A stretch of DNA of 5,480 nucleotides from CAYWTX01 sp964461295. Its GTDB lineage: Bacteria > Planctomycetota > Phycisphaerae > SM23-33. Both the position numbers and the translations under genes were made by a program. Positions 1 through 5,290 of this stretch are shown here, in pieces; the stretch's first letter is position 1, and the number at the start of each line of letters is the position of its first letter. The DNA lies in contig CAYWTX010000168.1 in assembly GCA_964461295.1 (NCBI GenBank), positions 1-5,480 of the forward strand, read 5' to 3'. The notes below the pieces were generated by a model, which ran no database searches, was not told the DNA's origin, and was given only the letters and a program-made list of their open reading frames with translations.

Positions 1-117
1 GCCCCGGCCGCAGCGGCACTCCCCGGCCGCACGCGGCCGCGATGTGCCGCCGCCGCTTCCGGGCGCCCCGGGCGACGGCGAGGGCTTACGGCAAATGAGT
101 CTGGGCAGTTTGCGTTT

Positions 118-137
118 CCCGCCCTCGCGGCGGCGGG
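118..137 (-). other. Hairpin downstream of the TM1266-like gene
   Basis: CCCGCC and GGCGGG form a 6-bp G-C stem with an 8-nt loop, 61 nt past the last stop codon. GGCGGG is followed by AAACGC, not a U-tract. It could mark the 3' end of the transcript, but support is weak. The rest of 1-197 holds a second inverted repeat (24-39, CGGCCGC facing GCGGCCG) and no gene I can support. Confidence 0.25.
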
Positions 138-197
138 GCCCGTCACGCCGCCGCATGGTTCGTCGCATGCGTCCCCGGCATCCTGCGGGCTCCAGAC

Positions 198-470
198 CTA
201 CACCGGGTGATCAAACAGCAGCGTCTTGGCTTCCACGCCCGCGATGGCGTTGAGCTTCGTCACCAACTCGTTGATCCCCTGCTCGAGGCCGACCATCTCC
301 AGGACGATCAGGCCGTTGAGTCCGACGGCAGCGTCGTCCACCTCGTGCAGCCCCAGGCGCGTCTTGATCTGCTTGCCGTATGCCGTGAACAGTTTCTGGA
401 CCTCGACGGCTTCCTTGACCCGATCGGTCAGGTGCACGCCCACAATCGTGTGCTTCCCACGCTTCGCCAT
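198..470 (-). CDS. TM1266-type ACT-like small protein (putative iron-only hydrogenase system regulator)
   Basis: The 90-residue protein fits a single ferredoxin-like ACT/NikR-C fold: a strand at HTIVGVHLTDR (7-17), a helix KEAVEVQKLFTAYG (19-32), strand IKTRLGLHEV (35-44), strand NGLIVLEMVG (52-61), helix QGINELVTKLNAIAG (64-78) and a final strand VEAKTLLFDH (79-88). The layout and the pattern VxDRxxxxxxVxxLxxxxxxxIxxRxGxxE resemble Thermotoga TM1266, annotated as an iron-only hydrogenase system regulator. No DNA-binding domain, catalytic residues or metal-site cysteines are present. Family members sit near FeFe-hydrogenase maturation genes in some anaerobes; none is seen here. It lies 118 bp after the thymidylate-synthase gene, in the same direction. 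A ligand-sensing or protein-partner role is inference from the fold. Confidence 0.7.
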   Translation of the reverse strand: MAKRGKHTIVGVHLTDRVKEAVEVQKLFTAYGKQIKTRLGLHEVDDAAVGLNGLIVLEMVGLEQGINELVTKLNAIAGVEAKTLLFDHPV

Positions 471-476
471 GCACGT

Positions 477-482
477 CTCCTT
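477..482 (-). promoter_or_regulatory. Shine-Dalgarno of the TM1266-like gene
   Basis: AAGGAG lies 6 nt before the ATG at 470-468. The same frame is open upstream to 680, into the 3' end of the thymidylate-synthase gene. This site and the onset of family similarity fix the start at 470. Confidence 0.7.
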
Positions 483-588
483 CCAACTTTGAGAACCCGC
501 CACGTCCCTGGGGCAACACGCCCGGCGGCCTGCCTGGCGCTTCCTGCACGCGCGACGGACGGACGCCATCGGATTGACGAACGGAGTC

Positions 589-1416
589 CTAGCCCACCAA
601 CTCCTGCTTCCGCTTCCGGACGAGCGCCTTCCTCGCTTCGGGCATATCCGCTTCGGCGAGGAGCGCGTCGCAGCCGTCAACGCAGAACTCCCTGGCGAAA
701 CCGGTACGGAACGTCTTGTCCTCCAGCGTCTTTGACGCAGCCGTCTTCAGGAAACCTTCGAAGTCCGCGAAGTAGCTCCCGTAGATGTGGAAGCTGTCGG
801 CGATATGGATGTACTCGCCGGGCTCGACGCCGATCTCGGCCGCCATCGCCGCCTGCAACTCCGTGAACGCATACATGTTCATGAACGCCGCCTTGAAGGC
901 GTCGTTGGAGCGGATGTGGATGTTCATGTGCAGCCGCCCGCCGGAAACGCGGAACCACAGCCGCTGCAGGCACGCCGGGTCGGCGATCGCCATGTCGTTC
1001 CACACCTGCCACGTCACCGCCTGCGCCCGGCGCGTGTGCGGAGTGCGCTTCAGACGTTCCACAGCCGCGGCGATCTGGTCGAACACGCCGCCGCCCGGGA
1101 CGCGGTAGGCCCGCAGCCGCTCGTGGTAGGTGTACTCCCACTTCCCCGCGGCTGGGTCGATCCAGTGATCATGCACGCCGTAGAGGACCTCGGCGCGGTA
1201 CTTCTCCAGGTCGTCCAGCCCGCCGGGAAACGCGCGGTGGATCCGCGGCTCCTCGAAGGGATGCGTGACGTGGATCATCGCCGTCACGTCGCGGCTGTGC
1301 GGGTCCTCCGGCTTGTCGTACTCGGTTGGGAAGCTCTCGCCCTGCTCCCAGCAGGCGATCACGGCCTTCTCCCAGGCCAGGGGCAGCAGGCGCTCGACGA
1401 TGTGGATGGATTTCAT
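589..1416 (-). CDS. Thymidylate synthase family protein (divergent, ThyA-like)
   Basis: ThyA enzymes convert dUMP to dTMP using methylene-tetrahydrofolate. In this 275-residue protein the catalytic landmarks are present in order: the phosphate-binding Arg pair in TRRAQAVTWQVWND (Arg129-Arg130), the nucleophile Cys149 in DPACLQ (E. coli Cys146 in APCH), RSND (169-172, the RSxD motif), Asn180 at the site equivalent to E. coli Asn177, which selects dUMP over dCMP, and Asp207-His210-Tyr212 in ADSFHIY (the GDxHxY motif). Residues 94-101 (EYTYHERL) recall the archaeal-type branch. The protein lacks the usual N-terminal DRTGTGT block and the C-terminal PVAI-type ending, and the His after the catalytic Cys is Leu. 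It follows tRNA-Lys by 42 bp. dTMP synthesis is likeliest; hydroxymethylase activity cannot be excluded, though Asn180 argues against a dCMP substrate. Confidence 0.8.
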   Translation of the reverse strand: MKSIHIVERLLPLAWEKAVIACWEQGESFPTEYDKPEDPHSRDVTAMIHVTHPFEEPRIHRAFPGGLDDLEKYRAEVLYGVHDHWIDPAAGKWEYTYHERLRAYRVPGGGVFDQIAAAVERLKRTPHTRRAQAVTWQVWNDMAIADPACLQRLWFRVSGGRLHMNIHIRSNDAFKAAFMNMYAFTELQAAMAAEIGVEPGEYIHIADSFHIYGSYFADFEGFLKTAASKTLEDKTFRTGFAREFCVDGCDALLAEADMPEARKALVRKRKQELVG

Positions 1417-1423
1417 GGCCACG

Positions 1424-1428
1424 TCCTT
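1424..1428 (-). promoter_or_regulatory. Shine-Dalgarno deciding the thymidylate-synthase start
   Basis: AAGGA lies 7 nt before the ATG at 1416-1414. An in-frame GTG two codons upstream (1422-1420) would leave only 1 nt to this site, so the ATG is preferred. Confidence 0.65.
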
Positions 1429-1458
1429 GTCCGCGTGAGATGCACGTCCGTGCCGAAC

Positions 1459-1532
1459 TGAGGGAGGAGGGACTCGAACCCTCGACCTACGGATTAAAAA
1501 TCCGTTGCTCTAGCCAGCTGAGCTACTCCCTC
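1459..1532 (-). tRNA. tRNA-Lys (UUU anticodon)
   Basis: A full cloverleaf folds on the minus strand: 7-bp acceptor stem GAGGGAG/CTCCCTC, D arm GCTC/GAGC with a 9-nt loop, anticodon stem ACGGA/TCCGT with loop TTTTTAA, variable loop AGGTC, and T arm GAGGG/CCCTC with loop TTCGAGT. The discriminator is A. Loop positions 34-36 read TTT, giving a lysine tRNA for AAA/AAG. All stems are perfectly paired, so the gene looks intact. The 3' CCA is not encoded (GTT follows), so it must be added by tRNA nucleotidyltransferase. The tRNA lies 110 bp after frr and 42 bp before the thymidylate-synthase gene, suggesting co-transcription and processing from a longer RNA. Confidence 0.97.
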
Positions 1533-1543
1533 GGGTACTTTCG

Positions 1544-1562
1544 CGAGGCAAGCGGCGCCTCG
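1544..1562 (-). other. Short hairpin upstream of tRNA-Lys
   Basis: CGAGGC and GCCTCG form a 6-bp stem with a 7-nt loop, ending 11 nt before the tRNA 5' end. No U-tract follows. It may belong to the tRNA precursor leader. I see no clear promoter for the tRNA here. Confidence 0.3.
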
Positions 1563-1573
1563 ATCGTCGCCAA

Positions 1574-1592
1574 CCGGGGCGGCGCGCCCCGG
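1574..1592 (-). other. Strong GC hairpin between frr and tRNA-Lys
   Basis: CCGGGGCG pairs with CGCCCCGG around a 3-nt loop (8 bp, all G-C). Only two T follow in the transcribed direction. It could mark the end of the frr message or a processing boundary for the tRNA precursor. A U-dependent terminator is not supported. Confidence 0.45.
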
Positions 1593-1629
1593 CTCCGTTC
1601 ATCGCGATACGCCGCGGCCCTGTGGGACG

Positions 1630-1638
1630 CCCCCCCCC
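1630..1638 (-). repeat. G9/C9 homopolymer just after the frr stop
   Basis: Nine consecutive C on the plus strand (G9 in the sense of transcription) lie 4 nt past the frr TAG. The tract is non-coding. It is prone to slippage and to sequencing or assembly length errors. Confidence 0.6.
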
Positions 1639-1642
1639 GCCG

Positions 1643-2203
1643 CTACAGTTCCTGGATTTCCTTCGTCTTGCCGTCCAGGATCTCCGTGATCGCCTTTTCG
1701 TGCTTGTCGGTGAGTTTCTGGATCTCTTCCTTCGCCGACCGGGCGTCGTCCTCGGTCAGGTCCCCTTCCTTCTCCTGACGGTCGACTTCCTTGTTGCCGT
1801 CGCGCCGCGAGTTGCGGACGACGATCCGCGCCTGCTCGGACATCGTCTTGAGTTGCTTGGCAATCTGGTTGCGCCGCTCCATCGACAACGCCGGCACAGG
1901 CAGGCGGATCACCTTGCCGTCCGTGCCCGGCGTGATGCCGATGTCGCTGGTCTGGATCGCCCTCTCGATGTCCTTCACGCTGGACGGATCGAATGGCTTG
2001 ATCAGGATCAGCGACGCGTCCGGCGTCGAGATCGTCGCCAGTTGCCGCAGGTCCGTCGGCGAGCCGTAGTAGTCCACCTTGATGTGGTCCACCAGCCCCA
2101 CCGACGCGCGCCCGGTGCGAATGCCGCGGAACTCCTTCTTCAGGTAGTCCACGGCCGATTCCATCTTCTCTTCCACTTCCAGCAGGATTTCGTCCATCGC
2201 CAT
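1643..2203 (-). CDS. frr: Ribosome recycling factor
   Basis: RRF acts with EF-G (and IF3) to split the post-termination ribosome so that it can be reused. The 186-residue protein is almost the E. coli length (185) and needs no gaps in its main blocks. Visible signatures are FRGIRTGRAS (25-34), YYGSPTDLRQLATI (45-58), TSDIGITPGTDGKVIRLPVP (85-104), ERRNQIAKQLK (109-119) and the basic helix VRNSRRDGNKEV (129-140). The last contains the arginines (130, 133, 134) of the ribosome-contacting long-helix domain. Domain I is the three-helix bundle formed by both termini; domain II is the middle. The ATG at 2203 has GGAGG 8 nt upstream; a second ATG two codons later would lie too far. It is fourth in the conserved order and probably closes the canonical part of the operon. 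Confidence 0.97.
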   Translation of the reverse strand: MAMDEILLEVEEKMESAVDYLKKEFRGIRTGRASVGLVDHIKVDYYGSPTDLRQLATISTPDASLILIKPFDPSSVKDIERAIQTSDIGITPGTDGKVIRLPVPALSMERRNQIAKQLKTMSEQARIVVRNSRRDGNKEVDRQEKEGDLTEDDARSAKEEIQKLTDKHEKAITEILDGKTKEIQEL

Positions 2204-2309
2204 GGCGGAAGCCTCCGTCTAGTGTGCGGCCCGCACGCCGGGCGTAGGGACAGAAGGATACTGGAACGCGAGGCGGTTGTCATCCCTGAAACGGCGGGAA
2301 CCGGCGGGT

Positions 2310-2330
2310 ACGGCAGCGGACCCCTGCCGT
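2310..2330 (-). other. Hairpin in the pyrH-frr spacer (second)
   Basis: ACGGCAG and CTGCCGT form a perfect 7-bp stem with a 7-nt loop. It sits 6 nt downstream of the preceding hairpin in the direction of transcription. Again there is no U-tract. The rest of the 211-bp spacer holds no gene I can support. Confidence 0.4.
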
Positions 2331-2336
2331 GGGCGA

Positions 2337-2355
2337 CCGGGCCGGCACGGCCCGG
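2337..2355 (-). other. GC-rich hairpin in the pyrH-frr spacer (first)
   Basis: CCGGGCCG pairs perfectly with CGGCCCGG around a 3-nt loop (8 bp, all G-C). It lies 59 bp past the pyrH stop, with no U-tract after it. It may stabilise or pause the mRNA; an intrinsic terminator is unlikely. Confidence 0.45.
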
Positions 2356-2414
2356 CTGGCCAACAGGGCCCGCGCCCGTCCCTTGCGCCCCGCCGCACCA
2401 CCCCCTCTGCCGGA

Positions 2415-3146
2415 CTACCCGCCGATGATCGTGCCCACTTCCTCGCCGCTGACCGCGCGGGTCAGGTTGCCCGCGTGGAACAACTGGCAGACGATGATCG
2501 GGATGCGGTTCTCCTCGCACAGCGACACGGCCGTGAGATCCATCACGCCCAGCCGGCTGCCGATCACGTCCTGGTAGCTCATGCGGTCGAACTTGCGGGC
2601 CAACGGCGAAATCATCGGGTCGACGTCGTACACGCCGTCCACCTTCGTCGCCTTCACCATGAGCTGGCAGAGGGTTTCGGCCGCACGCAGGGCGGCCGTG
2701 GTGTCGGTGGTGAAGAACGGCATGCCGGTGCCGCCGGCGAACAGCACAACGCGTTTCTTCTCCAGATGCCGGATTGCCCGCTCGTAGCTGTAGGTTTCGC
2801 AGATGGCGGGCATCGAGATCGCGCTCATCACGCGGGCCGGAATGCCCCGCGCCTCCAGCCCGTCCCGCAACGCCAGAGCATTGATCACCGTGCCCAGCAT
2901 TCCCATCTGGTCGGCCGTCACTCGCTGGATCGTCTCGTCCCCGGCGAAGTCCCGGGCCCGGATGAGGTTGCCGCCGCCGACGACGGCGGCGATCTCCACG
3001 CCCATCGCTCGCACCGGTTCCATCTCGTCGATGGTGGCGGCGATGGCGCCGGCGTCGATCGCGGCGCCGTCGGACGACGAGAACGACTCGCCCGATAGTT
3101 TGAGGAGAACTCGACCGTACTTCGGTTTGGCGATCTTAGCGGGCAT
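2415..3146 (-). CDS. pyrH: Uridylate kinase (UMP kinase)
   Basis: PyrH phosphorylates UMP to UDP with ATP, an essential cytoplasmic step of pyrimidine nucleotide synthesis. Bacterial PyrH is a hexamer of the amino-acid-kinase fold. The 243-residue protein has the family blocks: KLSGES (16-21, phosphate loop), VVGGGNLIR (55-63), the UMP-site segment DQMGMLGTVINALAL (79-93), AGGTGMPFFTTDT (137-149), the ATP-site KATKVDGVYDVDP (165-177) and a C-terminus GEEVGTIIGG (234-243). Length matches the family norm of about 240. An ATG four codons upstream (3158) is in frame but lacks a Shine-Dalgarno. The gene is third in the conserved rpsB-tsf-pyrH-frr order, 161 bp after tsf. The spacer is octamer repeat, so expression may depend on read-through of that structure. 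Confidence 0.97.
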   Translation of the reverse strand: MPAKIAKPKYGRVLLKLSGESFSSSDGAAIDAGAIAATIDEMEPVRAMGVEIAAVVGGGNLIRARDFAGDETIQRVTADQMGMLGTVINALALRDGLEARGIPARVMSAISMPAICETYSYERAIRHLEKKRVVLFAGGTGMPFFTTDTTAALRAAETLCQLMVKATKVDGVYDVDPMISPLARKFDRMSYQDVIGSRLGVMDLTAVSLCEENRIPIIVCQLFHAGNLTRAVSGEEVGTIIGG

Positions 3147-3151
3147 GGGCG

Positions 3152-3156
3152 ACCTC
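3152..3156 (-). promoter_or_regulatory. Shine-Dalgarno deciding the pyrH start
   Basis: GAGGT lies 5 nt before the ATG at 3146-3144. The in-frame ATG four codons upstream (3158-3156) overlaps this site and has only octamer-repeat sequence upstream, with no Shine-Dalgarno. The downstream ATG is therefore preferred. Confidence 0.7.
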
Positions 3157-3160
3157 ATGG

Positions 3161-3303
3161 GTTACTGGTTGCTCGGCGGCGCCGTTGCTCCGTTACTCAG
3201 TTGCTCCGTTGCCTGGTTACGCCGAACCGCCCAAGGCAGCCGGGCAACCGAGCAGCGAAGCAGCCAATTCGCTGACGAACGAGCAACCAGGCAACCCGGC
3301 AAC
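3161..3303. repeat. Opposed arrays of a degenerate 8-bp repeat filling the tsf-pyrH spacer
   Basis: On the plus strand 3168-3223 reads as seven 8-bp units close to GTTRCTCN: GTTGCTCG, GCGGCGCC (divergent), GTTGCTCC, GTTACTCA, GTTGCTCC, GTTGCCTG, GTTACGCC; a 7-mer GTTACTG precedes them. From 3233 to 3303 the same phasing continues in the opposite orientation; read on the minus strand the units are GTTGCCGG, GTTGCCTG, GTTGCTC (7), GTTCGTCA, GCGAATTG, GCTGCTTC, GCTGCTCG, GTTGCCCG, GCTGCCTT. The arms pair, with an 11-bp perfect match between 3208-3218 and 3285-3295. The array reaches to within 4 bp of the tsf stop and about 14 bp of the pyrH start. I do not recognise the family. In RNA it would form a long imperfect stem-loop. 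Confidence 0.75.
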
Positions 3304-3307
3304 TGAA

Positions 3308-4096
3308 TCACCCGCCCACGGCGAAGCGGGCGAACGCGACCACTTTGGCCTTGCCGATGACCTGGCCGACCTTCTGCTTCTCGTCACGCACGAACGGCTG
3401 TTCCAGCAGGGCGCTGGCAGCCAGGAATTTCCGCACCTTGCCGTCGACCATCTTCGCGACGATCTCGGCCGGCTTGCCGCTGGCGGCCGCCTCTTCCCTC
3501 GCGAACGCCCGTTCCTTCTCGACCATCTCGGCCGGCACGTCTTCGGGCCGGATGGCGACGGGGTCGGTGAAGGCGATGTGCATGCACAGGTCGCTGAGGG
3601 TCTGTTCGGCGACCTCGCCCTCCAGGCCCACCAGAACGCCGACCTTCTTGTTGTGGTGCAGATACGCCCCGATCCTCGGCGCGACGATCTTCACGCCCCG
3701 AGCGTAGCTCATGTTCTCGCCGATCTTCGCGAACGCCTGCTGCACGGCCGCCTGCATCTCCGGCGTCGCCTCGATGGCCCCGGCCGGCGCGGCGACGGCC
3801 AACTCGACCAGCTTGCCGACCATGGCCTGGAAGACATCGTTGCGGGCGCAGAAGTCGCTCTCACAGCGAGCCTCGACCATCACGGCCGAGCCGTCCAGCG
3901 TCTTCATGCCGATCATGCCTTCCTTGGTCGCTCGGGTCGCCTTCTCGCCGGCCTTCACCAGGCCCTTCTTGCGCAGCAGATCCTTGGCGGCCTCGACATC
4001 GCCGTTGGTCTCCGTCAGGGCCTTCTTGCATTCCATCATGCCCTGGTTGGTCTCTTCGCGCAGCGCCTTCACCATCGCGGTGGTAATCTCAGCCAT
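3308..4096 (-). CDS. tsf: Elongation factor Ts
   Basis: EF-Ts is the cytoplasmic guanine nucleotide exchange factor that regenerates EF-Tu-GTP during elongation. The 262-residue protein has the N-terminal UBA-like module (VKALREETNQGMMECKKAL, 9-27). The EF-Tu-contacting core segment reads ESDFCARND at 79-87, where TDFVARND is usual; Asp81 and Phe82 are kept. Further family blocks are YLHHNKKVGVLV (145-156), HIAFTDPVAIRPEDVP (173-188) and a C-terminal segment with KFLAASALLEQPFVRD (223-238). Length is slightly below E. coli's 283. The ATG at 4096 has an AGGAG Shine-Dalgarno 5 nt upstream. It lies 158 bp after rpsB and is probably co-transcribed, since no separate promoter is evident. Its TGA is followed within 4 nt by the octamer-repeat spacer. 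Confidence 0.97.
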   Translation of the reverse strand: MAEITTAMVKALREETNQGMMECKKALTETNGDVEAAKDLLRKKGLVKAGEKATRATKEGMIGMKTLDGSAVMVEARCESDFCARNDVFQAMVGKLVELAVAAPAGAIEATPEMQAAVQQAFAKIGENMSYARGVKIVAPRIGAYLHHNKKVGVLVGLEGEVAEQTLSDLCMHIAFTDPVAIRPEDVPAEMVEKERAFAREEAAASGKPAEIVAKMVDGKVRKFLAASALLEQPFVRDEKQKVGQVIGKAKVVAFARFAVGG

Positions 4097-4225
4097 GGTT
4101 GCTCCTAACGAGGATCATAGTGCCAAGTGTCGGGCGTCGGTGTCTGGAACACGTGCGCCCGGATCTGTCCGCTGTTCTGCCTCTCGCGTGGCCGCCACCG
4201 TCGCGGCGCGGCCATTCGGCGGTTC

Positions 4226-4254
4226 GGACCCGTCCGGGTCTCCCGGTTGGGTCC
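4226..4254 (-). other. Two-tier hairpin directly after the rpsB stop
   Basis: GGACCC pairs with GGGTCC (6 bp), then a 2x2 internal loop, then CCGGG pairs with CCCGG (5 bp) around a 3-nt loop. The stem begins on the base next to the rpsB TAG. No U-tract follows on the minus strand, so a simple intrinsic terminator is unlikely. It may attenuate, or protect the 3' end of rpsB mRNA and tune the S2:EF-Ts ratio. That role is inference. Confidence 0.5.
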
Positions 4255-5121
4255 CTACGCCTGCGGGGCCGTCTGGGCCGCGGGAGCGGCCGGCGCGGGC
4301 GATTCCGGCGCGGCGGCGGGCTCGCCCGTCGCGGGCGATTCCGGCGCGGCGGCGGCGGCTTCGCCCTCGGCCCGGGCGGTCGTCGTCCGGCGGCTGCGAC
4401 GGCGATTCGGGTCGCCCGTGTCGCCGCCGTCGGCAACGCGGCCGCGGACGCCCATGGCGACCGCGTCGGTCAGTTCCCTCAGCACCAGTTCGATGGCTCG
4501 CATCGCGTCATCGTTGCCGGGAATCGGGATGTCGACCATGTCCGGATCGCAGTCGGTGTCCAGCAGGCACACCACCGGGATGTGGGTCTTGTTGGCCTCG
4601 CGGACCGAGTTCACCTCGCGCCGCTGATCGACCACGACCAGCGCGCCGGGCATCCGGTCCATCTTCCGGATGCCGCCCAGGTTCCGCCGGATCTTCCGCG
4701 TCTCCCGACGCAACGACGATCCCGCCTTCTTGGAGTACTGGTCCAGCAGGCCGTCGGCCTCCAGCTTCTCCAACTCGTCCAGGCGCCCGATCCGCTTGCG
4801 CACCTCGCGGAAGTTGGTCAGCGTGCCGCCCAGCCAGCGGTCCACCACCCAGTGCATGGCGACTCGCTCAGCCGATTCCTGCACCGACTTCTTCGCCTGA
4901 CGCTTCGTGCCGACGAACAGCACGTCCTTGCCGGCCGCGACGACCTGCGAGAGAAACTTCCTCGCCAGCAGCACGCCGCGAAGCGTTTCCTTCACGTCGA
5001 TGATGTGGATGAGGTTCCGCTTGCCGTAGATGTACGGCTTCATCTTCGGGTTCCAGCGGCTGGCGCGATGCCCGAAGTGGATCCCCGCCTCGATCAGTTC
5101 CTTCACCAGTTCTGCCGCCAA
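4255..5121 (-). CDS. rpsB: 30S ribosomal protein S2
   Basis: Ribosomal protein S2 binds the 30S subunit at the head-body junction, late in assembly, and helps recruit S1. The protein has 288 residues. S2 signatures run in order: HFGHRASRWNPKM (15-27), FVGTKRQA (69-76), RWLGGTLTNF (95-104), a DxRxExNSVxEANK segment followed by IPVVCLLDTDCDPD (165-194), and IPIPGNDDAMRAI (198-210). The globular domain ends near residue 228. A basic patch (RRRSRR, 240-245) and an Ala/Pro/Glu-rich tail to 288 follow; E. coli S2 has only about 241 residues. Translation starts at TTG, backed by GGAGGT at 6 nt. The gene heads the cluster behind a candidate promoter and a leader hairpin, and a strong hairpin directly follows its TAG. 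Feedback control by S2 on its leader is likely from other bacteria but is not demonstrated here. Confidence 0.97.
   Translation of the reverse strand: MAAELVKELIEAGIHFGHRASRWNPKMKPYIYGKRNLIHIIDVKETLRGVLLARKFLSQVVAAGKDVLFVGTKRQAKKSVQESAERVAMHWVVDRWLGGTLTNFREVRKRIGRLDELEKLEADGLLDQYSKKAGSSLRRETRKIRRNLGGIRKMDRMPGALVVVDQRREVNSVREANKTHIPVVCLLDTDCDPDMVDIPIPGNDDAMRAIELVLRELTDAVAMGVRGRVADGGDTGDPNRRRSRRTTTARAEGEAAAAAPESPATGEPAAAPESPAPAAPAAQTAPQA
4295..4355 (-). repeat. In-frame 36-bp-period direct repeat in the rpsB 3' end
   Basis: A 25-bp sequence occurs identically at 4295-4319 and 4331-4355. The 36-bp offset is 12 codons, so the reading frame is preserved. Both copies encode an AAAPESPA-type stretch of the S2 tail (about residues 255-276). 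This points to growth of the tail by tandem duplication or slippage. Confidence 0.85.
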
Positions 5122-5127
5122 GCTCGC

Positions 5128-5133
5128 ACCTCC
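5128..5133 (-). promoter_or_regulatory. Shine-Dalgarno deciding the rpsB TTG start
   Basis: GGAGGT on the minus strand sits 6 nt before a TTG codon at 5121-5119. No ATG or GTG in the rpsB frame lies closer. This spacing and the match of residues 2 onward to the normal S2 N-terminus fix the start. Confidence 0.8.
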
Positions 5134-5152
5134 ACAGCCTGCGCCTTCCAGT

Positions 5153-5175
5153 GGCCGGATTCCTGCATCCGGGCC
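5153..5175 (-). promoter_or_regulatory. Hairpin in the rpsB leader (possible S2 autoregulatory element)
   Basis: In the leader RNA a GGCCCGGAT arm (5175-5167) pairs with ATCCGGCC (5160-5153), giving 8 bp with one bulged C and a 6-nt loop. It ends about 32 nt upstream of the TTG start and 20 nt from the Shine-Dalgarno. In other bacteria S2 represses rpsB-tsf by binding the rpsB leader, so this is a reasonable place for such an element. I do not recognise a known S2-binding motif, so the role is inferred. The loop side also resembles the intron domain V. Confidence 0.3.
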
Positions 5176-5290
5176 AGGGCAAAGCTGTGCTTTCCAAGAG
5201 GCCTGAAACCCATCGAGCCCGGCCCCAACTGGCCGGACTCGCGCGCCCGCGTGGAGGCTGCGCCTCGCCCGCTGGCGTTAAGAGCCATGT

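Noticed and set aside
198..680. Longer version of the TM1266-like protein starting at 680
   Set aside because: The extra 70 residues overlap the end of the thymidylate-synthase gene, are basic and low-complexity, and family similarity plus a strong Shine-Dalgarno begin only at 470.
2277..3098. 273-residue plus-strand open frame opposite pyrH
   Set aside because: It overlaps the unmistakable UMP kinase gene and is His/Arg/Asp-rich, as expected of an antisense frame.
3144..3158. Upstream ATG of pyrH at 3158
   Set aside because: No Shine-Dalgarno precedes it, and it overlaps the GAGGT that serves the ATG at 3146.
3161..3303. The octamer array as a CRISPR
   Set aside because: The units are contiguous 8-mers without spacers, and they occur in opposed orientation.
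4089..4436. 115-residue Arg/Pro-rich minus-strand frame across the rpsB 3' end and the spacer
   Set aside because: It overlaps rpsB out of frame, its composition is that of a shifted GC-rich frame, and it runs into the tsf start.
3711..5003. 430-residue open frame on the plus strand across tsf and rpsB
   Set aside because: It is antisense to two certain genes, and its low-complexity Arg/Pro/Ser content is typical of out-of-frame GC-rich sequence.
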